In this document: positions 19,149 through 27,358 of the stretch, piece by piece
Position numbering within the stretch: the stretch's first letter is position 1
How the letters are laid out: each line of letters begins with the position of its first letter
Assembly: GCF_031581265.1 (NCBI RefSeq)
Contig: NZ_JAVLBQ010000013.1
Coordinates: forward strand, 1 to 64,000
DNA length: 64,000 bases
Reading direction: 5' to 3'
Source: Gracilimonas sp031581265
GTDB lineage: Bacteria; Bacteroidota; Rhodothermia; Balneolales; Balneolaceae
Program-made: the position numbers and the translations under genes
Notes under the pieces: model-generated
Seen by the model: the letters and a program-made list of their open reading frames with translations, nothing else
Database searches by the model: none
What the model was told of the DNA's origin: nothing

Positions 19149-19937
19149 CTATTTAGCAAACTTAGGAGAGAATGTTTTTAACGGTAAACCATCTTTTGAA
19201 GATGCTTCTTCCGAGTCTTCTTTTCGAGAGAGTTCCATTACATAAGAAACATACTCAGGGTTGTAATATCTCTTCTGGAAATAAACTTTCTTGTCACCGG
19301 TAGTACGGGAGCAGCGGTCGATCTCAAAAAGGGCATCTCCGGGATCCAAATTCAGATGTTCAGCCACATACTCATCCGCTTTTACAGCAGTGAACCGATA
19401 ACTGCCCGCAATGATGGGGATCTCATACTTCTCCTCGATCACATTGTAAATGGTTTGTGTGGTGAGGTCTTCATCGAATAACAATTGCCCGTAACCGGGG
19501 GGGAGCCAAGTGATATCGAAGGCCACCGGTTTTCCGCTTCCCAAACGAACCCGGTCAACCCGGATAAGTTTCATATCGGGACGGATATCCAGGATCTTAT
19601 TCACTTCTTTTATAGGATCTACTTTCTTGAGATCAATAAGGCGTGAGCTACTTTCAAGTCCGGCTTTTCGCATATCCTCAGAAAAATCTGTAAGACGAAC
19701 TAAATTGCTCTTATAGGTTTGGTTGCTAACAAAAGCCCCAACACCCTGTTTACGATAAATTAAACCGTCATTTTCCAAATTTTGAAGGGCGTGACGAACC
19801 GTGACCCGGCTCACATCGAAATAATCACAAAGCCTTTGTTCGGAAGGAAGTTTATCACCGCCTTCATAATACCCTCCGGTGATCTCCTTCTGTAAATGCT
19901 GTTTAACTTTCTCGTGTTTAGATGTTTGTTGTTCCAT
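19149..19937 (-). CDS. GntR-family transcriptional regulator, HutC/UTRA type
   Basis: A 262-residue regulator with an N-terminal winged helix (about residues 8-75; LPSEQRLCDYFDVSRVTVRHALQNL contains the recognition helix) and a C-terminal UTRA ligand-binding domain (about 95-240; RVRLGSGKPVAFDITWLPP). UTRA proteins usually sense small metabolites and repress. It is the first gene of the M16 operon and is divergent from the sulfur operon at 20364. A 16-bp motif occurs just upstream of its start (19940-19955) and again, inverted, upstream of the sulfur operon (20286-20301), suggesting it may control both. The effector is unknown. Confidence 0.92.
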   Translation of the reverse strand: MEQQTSKHEKVKQHLQKEITGGYYEGGDKLPSEQRLCDYFDVSRVTVRHALQNLENDGLIYRKQGVGAFVSNQTYKSNLVRLTDFSEDMRKAGLESSSRLIDLKKVDPIKEVNKILDIRPDMKLIRVDRVRLGSGKPVAFDITWLPPGYGQLLFDEDLTTQTIYNVIEEKYEIPIIAGSYRFTAVKADEYVAEHLNLDPGDALFEIDRCSRTTGDKKVYFQKRYYNPEYVSYVMELSRKEDSEEASSKDGLPLKTFSPKFAK

Positions 19938-19939
19938 GA

Positions 19940-19955
19940 TTGTATTGTTTATACC
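19940..19955 (+). promoter_or_regulatory. Candidate GntR operator, copy 1
   Basis: TTGTATTGTTTATACC abuts the start codon of the GntR gene; it contains GTAT-5-ATAC dyad symmetry. Fourteen of 16 bases recur on the opposite strand at 20286-20301. The position suits autoregulation. Binding is inferred only. Confidence 0.45.
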
Positions 19956-20025
19956 TGCAGTAAATGTGCATGACCAAGCACCCCAACTGCTAATTAAGAT
20001 GAGTTCAAGTAAGATTTTAGAAGTT

Positions 20026-20178
20026 GTTATCCTGAGCGCCTTAAAAATTATTTAAGCACAACTTGTTGAACGCGAAGGATCTCAAACATTAATACAACCC
20101 AATTAATTATACTTTGAGACCCTTTCACGGAATACTATATAATCTTAATTATATGCTATATGCGCTCAGGGTGACAAC
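20026..20178. repeat. Dispersed inverted-repeat element, copy 1 (TCCTGAGCGC ends)
   Basis: A 153-bp element bounded by near-perfect 17-bp inverted ends, GTTGTTATCCTGAGCGC and GCGCTCAGGGTGACAAC, with an internal TTGAACGCGAAGGATCTCAA segment. Related copies occur at 25119-25297 and 50351-50556. It occupies the middle of the 426-bp gntR/sulfur intergenic region (19938-20363), whose remaining sequence carries the candidate operators. Confidence 0.8.
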
Positions 20179-20269
20179 AAAAGAATTACTTTAACTTAAA
20201 CTGATCTAAATGAGATTAAAGGTTTATTTAGCTTGCTCAAAACTCACCATTTATTCCAGATTCAATATA

Positions 20270-20301
20270 CTTGTTATAACATGTTGTTACAAACAATACA
20301 A
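20270..20301. promoter_or_regulatory. Candidate operator region of the sulfur operon
   Basis: Two overlapping signals lie 60-95 bp upstream of the first sulfur gene. CTTGTTATAACATG (20270-20283) differs by one base from the perfect palindrome upstream of sqr at 27589-27602. Next to it, TTGTATTGTTTGTAAC on the minus strand (20286-20301) matches the motif at the gntR start in 14 of 16 bases. The site could integrate two regulators. Confidence 0.5.
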
Positions 20302-20363
20302 CTTCGATATCATTGGAGCGAAGAAAAAATTAAACGATCAATCAATCAACAAATCATAAACTG

Positions 20364-20921
20364 ATGGACATACTTTCACAACCTATGCCATGGTACATTG
20401 CAGGACCGATTATCGGCCTCACCGTCCCCATTCTTCTTATTCTGGGAGGGAAGATGTTTGGTGTATCTGCAAACCTACGTCACGCATGCGCGGCCTGTAA
20501 TTTCGGAAACGTAGAATTTTTCAATTACGACTGGAAAGAAGCCGGTTGGTGGAACATTACCTTTTTAGTGGGTTCTGTTTTAGGTGGGTTTTTAGGCGGA
20601 TATGTTTTTGCGAACCCCGAACCGATCGATCTTGCCGCTTCAACAATAGCCGATTTACAAGCACTTGGAATTCAGAATTTTGACGGGCTTGTTCCGGCTG
20701 ACCTGATTTCATGGGAAGCACTTGGCACTCCAGCCGGACTTATAGTATTAGTGTTGGGCGGATTTCTGGTAGGCTTTGGTGCACGGTATGCCGGTGGATG
20801 TACATCCGGTCATGCCATCTCAGGACTTTCTGATCTGCAGCTTGCCTCGCTGATGGCCGTAGTTGGCTTTTTTATAGGCGGCTTACTGATGACCTACTTC
20901 ATTTACCCACTCATTCTTTAA
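20364..20921 (+). CDS. YeeE/YedE-family sulfur transporter, first half
   Basis: A 185-residue integral membrane protein of the YeeE/YedE (TsuA-like) family, which imports thiosulfate or related sulfur compounds. It contains the conserved cysteine motif GGCTSGHAISG (Cys146) and an N-terminal HACAACNFGN pair (Cys42, Cys45). About four to five hydrophobic segments are visible, roughly half of the full TsuA fold; the next gene supplies the other half. It is the first gene of the sulfur operon, with candidate operators upstream. The cysteines are expected to line the transport path, as known for TsuA. Confidence 0.87.
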   Translation: MDILSQPMPWYIAGPIIGLTVPILLILGGKMFGVSANLRHACAACNFGNVEFFNYDWKEAGWWNITFLVGSVLGGFLGGYVFANPEPIDLAASTIADLQALGIQNFDGLVPADLISWEALGTPAGLIVLVLGGFLVGFGARYAGGCTSGHAISGLSDLQLASLMAVVGFFIGGLLMTYFIYPLIL

Positions 20922-20939
20922 TCGAAATAAGGCAGAACA

Positions 20940-21365
20940 ATGAAATTTTTAGAATATCTCAAATACTTACTGATCGGTACTGCTTTTGGATTCATCCTTG
21001 TGAAGTCCGAAGTGGTTTCCTGGTTCCGAATTCAGGAAATGTTCCGGTTCGATTCTATTCACATGTACGGAATAATTGGACTTGCGGTAGTAGTAGGCAT
21101 TATTTCCGTTCAGATCATCAAAAGAAATAACATCAAAGACTCAAAAGGAAATCCCATCACCATTCCGCCCAAAGATGCCTCTCAATGGAAGCGTTATATC
21201 ATTGGCGGAAGCATGTTTGGGCTTGGATGGGCACTATTAGGTGCTTGCCCCGGACCGATGTTTGCACTGCTTGGAAGCGGCCTCACAGTGATGATCATCC
21301 CTATTATATCAGCAATTGCAGGAACCTACGTCTATGGTATGCTTAGAGACACTTTACCTCATTGA
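20940..21365 (+). CDS. YeeE/YedE-family sulfur transporter, second half
   Basis: A 141-residue membrane protein (DUF6691/YeeE-like) with the second conserved motif GACPGPMFALLGSG (Cys103). It begins 18 bp after the first-half gene, so the two subunits are probably made together and assemble into one transporter equivalent to a single-chain TsuA. About four hydrophobic segments are present. The gene is followed by a 7-nt-period palindrome and then by the MBL-rhodanese gene, which fits import feeding persulfide or thiosulfate processing. Confidence 0.85.
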   Translation: MKFLEYLKYLLIGTAFGFILVKSEVVSWFRIQEMFRFDSIHMYGIIGLAVVVGIISVQIIKRNNIKDSKGNPITIPPKDASQWKRYIIGGSMFGLGWALLGACPGPMFALLGSGLTVMIIPIISAIAGTYVYGMLRDTLPH

Positions 21366-21369
21366 GGAA

Positions 21370-21427
21370 GAATTCAGAACACAAAACTCAGAAGTTACTG
21401 AGTTCTGACTACTGAATTCTGAGTTCC
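21370..21427. repeat. Imperfect palindrome with 7-nt periodicity
   Basis: The arms GAATTCAG...ACTCAG and CTGAGTT...CTGAATTC pair in about 18 of 22 positions. The right half reads as heptamers CTGAGTT/CTGACTA/CTGAATT/CTGAGTT. It lies between the transporter and MBL-rhodanese genes and could fold in the operon mRNA. Confidence 0.6.
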
Positions 21428-21464
21428 AAGAATATTAAAAACAACACAACACAGGAGAAACAAC

Positions 21465-22886
21465 ATGTATTTCAAACAATTCTTTGACGAACGACTCGCA
21501 CAGTACGCATATATGATCGGTTGCCAGGCAAATGGCACCGCCATCGTAATTGATCCGATGCGTGATATCGATCAATATATCGAACACGCAGCCAGCCAAA
21601 ATTTAAATATTGTCGGTGCTGCCGATACTCACATTCATGCTGACTACATTTCCGGTCTTCGGGAATTTGCGGAGCGTGGAGTGAAAGTCTATGCCTCGGA
21701 TGAAGGCGATAAAGACTGGAAGTACGAATGGCTGATTGACAGCGATTACGACTTCGAATTACTAAAAGACGGCGATGAATTTAGCATTGGAAACATCACT
21801 TTTAAAGCTTGGCACACTCCGGGTCATACGCCCGAGCACTTAAGCTATTTTATTACAGATGGAGCTGCCGCTGATGAGCCGATGGGCATTGCAACGGGTG
21901 ACTTTGTGTTTGTAGGTGATGTGGGTCGTCCCGACTTGCTGGAATCAGCTGCCGGTCAAGCTAATGTGATGGAGCCTTCAGCGCGAACACTTTATAAGAC
22001 CGTTGAAGATTTTAAGAGTATTCCGGAATATATGCAGATCTGGCCGGGACACGGAGCCGGCAGCGCATGCGGAAAAGCTTTAGGGGCCATACCGGAAACT
22101 ACTGTTGGATATGAATTGCGTTACAACAATTCCATTAAATCAGCGACTTCTGAGGATGACTTTGTGAAATTTATTCTTGAAGGACAGCCCGAGCCGCCCT
22201 TGTATTTCGCCAGAATGAAGCGTGATAACAAGATTGGTCCCAAAATCCTGAAAGGACTTCCACAGCCCAAACATCTAAACATGAATGAGCTGAAGAAATT
22301 GGCAGATAACACTGAAGTGGCTCTTGTTGACACACGTGAGCGAGACGAGTTTTCCGAAGGTCATATACCCGGGTCACTGCTGTCTCCACTGAACAAGCAA
22401 TTCAACACGGTTGCAGGTTCATACATCACAGAAGATGAAGATATTTATCTGATAGTGGAAGAACATCGTGTGAAAGAGGCTGTTCGCGATCTTTATAGAA
22501 TTGGTTTTGATAATATAGTTGGGTTTGTAACTCCAACCGACCTGGATCATTACAAAGAACAGGGTGGTAAGCTGAAAACCATCACCGTACAGAAATTCGA
22601 TGACATCGATCAGTATGTAGGCAATGATGACTACCAGATTTTGGATGTTCGCAAGGCTTCAGAATATGAAGAAGAAGGCAATGTGGAAGGAGCACAAAAC
22701 ATCGCCCACACACGCTTATTGCCAAGAATGAAAGAAGTACCCAGCGAGCGCAAGATCATAGTACACTGTCAGGCCGGTGGACGTTCTGCAGTAGCTGCAG
22801 CCTTACTTCAGCGAAATGGATACGATGTAGTTCTCATCGATGATGAATGGGAAAACTATAAATCCAAAGCAGCAGCCACTGCATAA
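21465..22886 (+). CDS. MBL-fold persulfide dioxygenase-like / double rhodanese fusion
   Basis: A 473-residue cytoplasmic fusion. The N-terminal metallo-beta-lactamase domain (about 1-230) is ETHE1-like: DTHIHADYISG (His56, His58, Asp60), HTPGHTPEH, and GDFVFVGDVGRPDLL. ETHE1 proteins oxidise glutathione or related persulfides to sulfite using mononuclear iron. Two rhodanese domains follow. The first (about 265-350) lacks the catalytic Cys (IYLIVEEHR); the second has HCQAGGRSA (Cys435) and should transfer sulfane sulfur. A clear AGGAG lies 8 nt before the ATG. It follows the YeeE/YedE pair and precedes a strong terminator. A close paralogue sits at 36793. Substrate and electron details are inferred from the family. 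Confidence 0.9.
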   Translation: MYFKQFFDERLAQYAYMIGCQANGTAIVIDPMRDIDQYIEHAASQNLNIVGAADTHIHADYISGLREFAERGVKVYASDEGDKDWKYEWLIDSDYDFELLKDGDEFSIGNITFKAWHTPGHTPEHLSYFITDGAAADEPMGIATGDFVFVGDVGRPDLLESAAGQANVMEPSARTLYKTVEDFKSIPEYMQIWPGHGAGSACGKALGAIPETTVGYELRYNNSIKSATSEDDFVKFILEGQPEPPLYFARMKRDNKIGPKILKGLPQPKHLNMNELKKLADNTEVALVDTRERDEFSEGHIPGSLLSPLNKQFNTVAGSYITEDEDIYLIVEEHRVKEAVRDLYRIGFDNIVGFVTPTDLDHYKEQGGKLKTITVQKFDDIDQYVGNDDYQILDVRKASEYEEEGNVEGAQNIAHTRLLPRMKEVPSERKIIVHCQAGGRSAVAAALLQRNGYDVVLIDDEWENYKSKAAATA

Positions 22887-23026
22887 ATTAAGTGGAACCG
22901 GCGGTTCCCGCATGCATTTCGAATGGGACGTTCGGAACGAGAACCAAACGCAAGTTGGGCAGCTTACCCGGCCACTTTTACAGGGCTGGCCAAAAGAGAG
23001 TTACTATTTTGTACCCCGAAAAACCC

Positions 23027-23060
23027 AACCCGTCGGAAGGTGAAAGGTCCGGCGGGTTTT
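23027..23060 (+). terminator. Rho-independent terminator of the sulfur operon
   Basis: AACCCGTCGGA (23027-23037) pairs with TCCGGCGGGTT (23048-23058), with one G-T pair and a 10-nt loop, and is followed by a short T-run. It lies 140 bp past the MBL-rhodanese stop and should separate that operon from the SulP gene. Confidence 0.75.
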
Positions 23061-23250
23061 ATAAACAAAAACTTTGACATATTGAATTGGTGGTTGTGAA
23101 GGCTTATTGCCATGTAAGACAACACCCCACGAAATCAAAAAAAGGAACAGCTTTTTTTGATTGATCTCCCCTCGAGGGGAGACTTCTCCAGAGTAGATGA
23201 AAGTTCGAATGTTGAATTTTTACTCTAAAGTAAAATCAACTTCGGATAAT

Positions 23251-23304
23251 CTTCCCTTGAGGGAGGTGCCGGACTGAACGAATGTGAAGTCTGGCGGAGG
23301 GTGT
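23251..23304 (+). repeat. Dispersed hairpin repeat, GGAGGTGCC family
   Basis: Reads CTTCCCTTGAGGGAGGTGCC, then the GGACT...AGTCTGG hairpin with the same loop as the copy at 2156-2237, then CGGAGGGTGT. The tail GCCAACATTGCTTTC resembles that of the inverted copy at 15260. It ends about 50 bp before the SulP start, so it may lie in that gene's leader. Confidence 0.75.
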
Positions 23305-23357
23305 CTGTAGCCAAGGCCAACATTGCTTTCCCAACCCCATTCCAAAAAACCAAACCC

Positions 23358-25085
23358 ATGAAATCCAAACCATCCTTTACCAAATACATTCCCATTCTGG
23401 ACTGGATTAAATCCTACTCCGGTGATGACGCGAAGGGAGATCTGAATGCAGGTATCACGGTGGGAATCATGCTTATTCCCCAAGGTATGGCTTACGCGAT
23501 GCTTGCCGGACTTCCGCCTATCTACGGACTTTATGCTTCCATTGTACCGCTTATTTTATATGCGATCTTTGGAACTTCGAGGCAGTTAGCGGTTGGGCCG
23601 GTAGCGATGGTTTCCTTGCTTGTTTTAGCCGGTGTAGGTGAAGTTGCCGAAGTCGGAAGCGACCGATTCATTCAGCTGGCTATTATGACTGCCATAGGAG
23701 TTGGGCTTTTTCAATTTTTCATGGGTGTATTCAGGATGGGGTTTTTGGTGAATTTTTTGTCTCACCCTGTGCTGAGTGGATTTACTTCAGCGGCAGCTTT
23801 GATCATTGGCGGAAGTCAGGTTAAAAGCATTTTGGGGATCGATATTGCCAGAACTAATTATGTGCACGAGATCGTGATGAATACGATCCAGAAAGCCAGT
23901 GAGATCGACCCATTTACAGCGTTGATCGGTTTCGGTTCCATCGCTACGATCATCCTACTCAGGAAATGGAAGAAAACCTTTCCCTCTGCACTTGTAGTTG
24001 TAGGTTTGGGAACGCTGGTTACCTATTTCTTCAGTTTGCATGAATCGGGAGTGGCTATTGTTGGGCAAGTCCCGGAAGGTCTGCCAAGTTTCAAACTAAC
24101 CTCGTTCAGTTGGTCAGATTTCGAACTCATTTTCCCAACTATTCTGGTGATTTCTTTGGTAGGTTATATGGAATCCATTGCCGTGGCTAAGGCCATTGCC
24201 AACAAACGAGGATATAAAGTAGATCCCAACCAGGAATTGATTGGGTTGGGTGTAGCTAATATTGGTGGTGCGCTATTTCAATCGTATCCAACTACAGGTG
24301 GATTTTCCAGAACAGCTGTAAACGATCAGGCCGGAGCAAGTACCGGGATGGCTTCCATCATCAGTGCGGTGATCATTGCATTGACGGTGCTTTTCCTGAC
24401 TCCATTGTTTTATTATCTGCCCAAAGCGGTATTGGGAGCGATTATTATCGTGGCCGTAGCCGGATTGTTTGATTCGCATGAAATGAAGCATCTCTGGAAA
24501 ACTGACAAAAAAGATCTCGCTATGTTGGCGGCGACCTTTATTGCTACACTTGCATTAGGAATTGAAGAAGGGATTGCCATTGGTGTCTTGCTTTCCTTAG
24601 TGATGGTAATTTACAATAGTACAACACCTCACAATACAGAATTAGGACGATTAGGAGAGACCAAAAACTTCAGAAATGTGAATCGATATAATGAGGCAAA
24701 AACACAGGAAGATGTTCTTGTATTTCGCTTTGATTCTGAACTCTACTTTGCAAATGTAGAGCACTTTCGATCCTCAATAGATGAGCTGATCGACAAAAAA
24801 GGCGATGAACTTAAATTAGTTGTATTGGATGCTTCAGCTATTAACAGCATTGATTCAACAGGGGTGCATGCGCTCGAAGAACTGATCAAAGATCTTGAAG
24901 AACGAGATATTGAACTCTACTTCGCCGGTGCCATTGGTCCTGTACGCGACAAGTTGAAGGTTGCAGGAATCACAGACGGACTCAGTATCACCAATTTTTA
25001 TTTTGATGTTGCTGATGCCATTGATGCATACAAATCAGATGGAAAGCCGGAACGGGAATTCTCCCCACTTCAAACGAATATTTAA
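23358..25085 (+). CDS. SulP-family anion transporter with STAS domain
   Basis: Inner-membrane anion transporter of about 575 residues. The start at 23358 (MKSKPSF) is preferred over a longer frame that would begin inside a dispersed repeat. The family signatures are visible: DLNAGITVGIMLIPQGMAYA and GLPPIYGLYASIVPLILYAIFGTSRQLAVGPVA, followed by 10 or more hydrophobic segments. A C-terminal STAS domain (about 450-555) includes VVLDASAINSIDSTGVHALEE. SulP proteins carry sulfate, bicarbonate or other anions. The neighbouring sulfide/persulfide genes suggest export or exchange of sulfate or sulfite, but bicarbonate cannot be excluded. No good Shine-Dalgarno is seen. Confidence 0.92.
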   Translation: MKSKPSFTKYIPILDWIKSYSGDDAKGDLNAGITVGIMLIPQGMAYAMLAGLPPIYGLYASIVPLILYAIFGTSRQLAVGPVAMVSLLVLAGVGEVAEVGSDRFIQLAIMTAIGVGLFQFFMGVFRMGFLVNFLSHPVLSGFTSAAALIIGGSQVKSILGIDIARTNYVHEIVMNTIQKASEIDPFTALIGFGSIATIILLRKWKKTFPSALVVVGLGTLVTYFFSLHESGVAIVGQVPEGLPSFKLTSFSWSDFELIFPTILVISLVGYMESIAVAKAIANKRGYKVDPNQELIGLGVANIGGALFQSYPTTGGFSRTAVNDQAGASTGMASIISAVIIALTVLFLTPLFYYLPKAVLGAIIIVAVAGLFDSHEMKHLWKTDKKDLAMLAATFIATLALGIEEGIAIGVLLSLVMVIYNSTTPHNTELGRLGETKNFRNVNRYNEAKTQEDVLVFRFDSELYFANVEHFRSSIDELIDKKGDELKLVVLDASAINSIDSTGVHALEELIKDLEERDIELYFAGAIGPVRDKLKVAGITDGLSITNFYFDVADAIDAYKSDGKPEREFSPLQTNI

Positions 25086-25118
25086 GAAAGATGAAATTCT
25101 ATACAAATACTCTCAATT

Positions 25119-25297
25119 GTTGTCACTCTGAGCGCCCGTTTGCAACTAAGATAAAGGATGTTGAACGCGAAGAGTCTCAAAGTGAAAACAACCCAAAAGC
25201 TGACTTATAATTTGAGATCACGCCGGTAGTCGGACATAGTCCTTCGCGTCAACTATGCTAACTCATTATTTTACTTGTAAGCGCTCAGGATGACAAC
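25119..25297. repeat. Dispersed inverted-repeat element, copy 2 (TCCTGAGCGC ends)
   Basis: A 179-bp element with ends GTTGTCACTCTGAGCGC and GCGCTCAGGATGACAAC. Inside is a second inverted pair (TTGAACGCGAAGAGTCTCAA and TTTGAGATCACG...TTCGCGTCAA) and the segment CGGTAGTCGGACATAGTCC, shared with the copy at 50351. It fills the gap between the SulP and MFS genes. Confidence 0.85.
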
Positions 25298-25329
25298 ATT
25301 ATTGGCTCAGTCCTAAATCAATAAACAAA

Positions 25330-26577
25330 ATGAAACCACTCGGTCTTAAAAATAACTGGAAGCAATTTTCGCTGCTTGTACTCATCAACGCCTTTGTAGG
25401 TGGGATGGTGGGGTTGGAGCGGACCATCCTTCCGGAGATCGCCGAAACTGAATTTGGGATTGCGGCACGATCGGCCATTTTCTCATTCATTATTGTGTTT
25501 GGGATCACCAAGGCGGCTTCCAATTATTTTGCCGGACGCTTTGCTCAGCAATATGGGCGTAAGAAAATGCTGATCGTTGGCTGGCTGTTTGGCCTGCCGG
25601 TTCCTTTCATATTGATGTGGGCTGATAGCTGGAATTGGGTGATAGCTGCCAATATCTTCCTTGGTATAAACCAGGGGCTTGCATGGTCTGCCAACGTGAT
25701 CATGAAAATTGACCTGGCAGGGAAAAAAGATCGAGGATTGGCTATGGGTCTCAACGAATTTGCGGGATACCTGGCCGTAGCCGTTGTAGCTTTTTTGACC
25801 GGATGGATCGCCTCTGAGTTCGGACTACGTCCTTATCCGTTTTATCTCGGAATTGGAATCGCAGCCATCGGTTTACTGCTGTCCGTCTTTTTTGTGATTG
25901 ATACCGCACCCTGGGTTGAAGCCGAGGTCGATGAGGACGAAAATGAAAAGCGCAGTAAAGAACATCTGTTTTGGAAAGTCTCTTTTGGAGACCGGAATTT
26001 GTTTGCTGTTTCACAATCCGGAATGGCAACAAATTTAAAAGACGGCATGGCCTGGGGCATTTTTCCACTGTACCTCACCGCCGCCGGATTGGATTTGTAC
26101 CAAGTGGGAATTGTAACCGGGATTTACCCTGCTTTCTGGGGAATACTGCAGGTGGTGACGGGTAAAGTCTCGGATTATACTGGAAGGAAAAGAATGCTGT
26201 TTTGGGGATTACTGGTGCAGGCCGGAAGTCTGCTGGTTTTCCCTTTACTGAGTGAATTTTATGAATTTGTGATTGCAGCTTCTTTCCTTGGAATAGGAAC
26301 AGCTATGGTCTATCCAACCTTTTTAGCCTCCGTAGCAGACTTGGTTCACCCCGACGACCGCGCGGAAAGTATCGGAGTTTTCAGGTTGTGGCGGGATGGC
26401 GGTTATGCCGTTGGCGCATTGCTGGCCGGATTTCTGGCAGATATGTTTGACTTGGGCTTTGCCATCACCATAACAGGAATGATTGTAACGGTTTCAGCGA
26501 TTACCTTGTTTATCAGTATGAATAAACTAAAAGAACCGGTTCATCAAAAAAATAATGAAAAACCTGAGAGCGTATGA
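25330..26577 (+). CDS. Major facilitator superfamily transporter
   Basis: A 415-residue inner-membrane carrier with 12 predicted transmembrane segments in two six-helix halves joined by a charged loop (DEDENEKRSKEHLFW, about residue 197). The loop between TM2 and TM3 contains GRFAQQYGRKKMLIVGW, the MFS motif A. A second GKVSDYTGRKRMLFWG copy starts the C-terminal half. The substrate is not predictable. The position between sulfur genes suggests, but does not prove, a sulfur-compound or antiport role. It is preceded by an inverted-repeat element and followed by a hairpin repeat, so it may be its own transcription unit. Confidence 0.9.
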   Translation: MKPLGLKNNWKQFSLLVLINAFVGGMVGLERTILPEIAETEFGIAARSAIFSFIIVFGITKAASNYFAGRFAQQYGRKKMLIVGWLFGLPVPFILMWADSWNWVIAANIFLGINQGLAWSANVIMKIDLAGKKDRGLAMGLNEFAGYLAVAVVAFLTGWIASEFGLRPYPFYLGIGIAAIGLLLSVFFVIDTAPWVEAEVDEDENEKRSKEHLFWKVSFGDRNLFAVSQSGMATNLKDGMAWGIFPLYLTAAGLDLYQVGIVTGIYPAFWGILQVVTGKVSDYTGRKRMLFWGLLVQAGSLLVFPLLSEFYEFVIAASFLGIGTAMVYPTFLASVADLVHPDDRAESIGVFRLWRDGGYAVGALLAGFLADMFDLGFAITITGMIVTVSAITLFISMNKLKEPVHQKNNEKPESV

Positions 26578-26580
26578 AAG

Positions 26581-26653
26581 ACCTCGCAGCGTTTGGAATG
26601 ATTATGAGCTAATTAACCGCAAAGCTCGCAGGACCTGTCGGACGCTGCGAGGT
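26581..26653. repeat. Hairpin element, ACCTCGCAGCG inverted arms
   Basis: ACCTCGCAGCG (26581-26591) is perfectly inverted at CGCTGCGAGGT (26643-26653), with an inner GCTCGCAGGACCTGTC segment that partly pairs as well. It sits 3 bp after the MFS stop. It could serve as a terminator-like structure, but no T-run follows, so a REP-like element is more likely. Confidence 0.65.
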
Positions 26654-26719
26654 TGCTAACCGGATCGCCAAAAAATGACGATCAAAAAGAAAAATTTTAA
26701 ATCACATAAGGTCTAAACC

Positions 26720-27130
26720 ATGTGGAAAACGATTTTAACAATAGCGACAATATTAATTTTAGGAATCATCATGTTTAATATTTTCAACAAAACAAATACC
26801 GAAAAAGGAACAACTATGAGTATCGATATCAGTATCGAAGAATTCAAAGAGAAAAGAGCAGAGACAGAAGGCGTGATTATTGATGTGCGTACGCAGGATG
26901 AATACGACGAAGGCCACCTTGCCGAAACCGATTTTCAATATGATTTGATGAACGGAGAATTTCAGACTCAAATCGATAATTTCAACAAAGAAGAAACCTA
27001 CTACCTCTACTGTCGAACGGGAAATCGAAGCGGACAAGCGGCTCGCATCATGAGAAATGCCGGATTTGAAAAGGTGTATAACGTAGGCGGATTCGAAGAA
27101 CTGGCAGATGCCGGTTTTGAGGCGGAGTAG
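26720..27130 (+). CDS. Membrane-anchored single-domain rhodanese
   Basis: A 136-residue protein with an N-terminal hydrophobic segment (about 5-22, TILTIATILILGIIMFNIF), likely a membrane anchor or uncleaved signal, followed by one rhodanese domain. The active-site loop CRTGNRS is intact (Cys98), and VIIDVRTQDEYDEGHL is the usual rhodanese helix/strand signature. It should transfer sulfane sulfur, probably at the periplasmic face, consistent with a role beside SQR and the persulfide enzymes. The ATG at 26720 keeps the hydrophobic segment; a second ATG at 26771 would remove most of it. Confidence 0.87.
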   Translation: MWKTILTIATILILGIIMFNIFNKTNTEKGTTMSIDISIEEFKEKRAETEGVIIDVRTQDEYDEGHLAETDFQYDLMNGEFQTQIDNFNKEETYYLYCRTGNRSGQAARIMRNAGFEKVYNVGGFEELADAGFEAE

Positions 27131-27154
27131 GCTTGAATTCTGACTATCCTCCCT

Positions 27155-27303
27155 GAAAGTAACAGCAAGCTGTACTTTCGGTCCCTCCGGACGGACACAG
27201 TTTCTTGCCTTTAATACAAATGTTGATGAAAGCTGAAATTACAGGCAATGGCAAGAACCTATCTCTCTTTGGAGAGAGATCGATTTCAGCTCTGCTGGAA
27301 ATC
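27155..27303. repeat. Cluster of hairpins between rhodanese and a small gene
   Basis: Several inverted repeats are packed into 150 bp. GAAAGTAACAGC pairs with GCTGTACTTTC (27155-27179), and TTCTTGCC (27202-27209) pairs with GGCAAGAA (27250-27257). ATCTCTC pairs with GAGAGAT (27261-27280), and ATTTCAGC pairs with GCTGGAAAT (about 27283-27303). No coding potential is seen. The arrangement suggests a composite palindromic element or a structured leader. Confidence 0.55.
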
Positions 27304-27358
27304 AGAGAGAGGACAGTGCCTGCTGAAAAAACTAACCTTTTAAACTAACCTCAAACTC

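Larger units (their letters stand above)
22887..23357. other. Intergenic region with hairpins, terminator and a dispersed repeat
   Basis: 471 bp without a convincing gene. It begins with a hairpin of GGAACC/GGTTCC arms (about 22892-22906), then a GC-rich stretch with CCGGCC...GGCTGGCC pairing. A terminator at 23027-23060 follows, then a small palindrome CTCCCCTCGAGGGGAG (near 23167) and a full repeat copy at 23251-23304. Short open frames across 22840-23077 have no start context or family resemblance and probably reflect repeat DNA. Confidence 0.5.

Noticed and set aside
22840..23077. Overlapping short open frames after the MBL-rhodanese gene
   Set aside because: They have no start context or family features and run across hairpins and a terminator; repeat-like DNA explains them better.
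23301..23357. Longer N-terminus for the SulP protein
   Set aside because: The extension begins within a dispersed repeat and has a composition unlike SulP proteins; ATG at 23358 is a better start.
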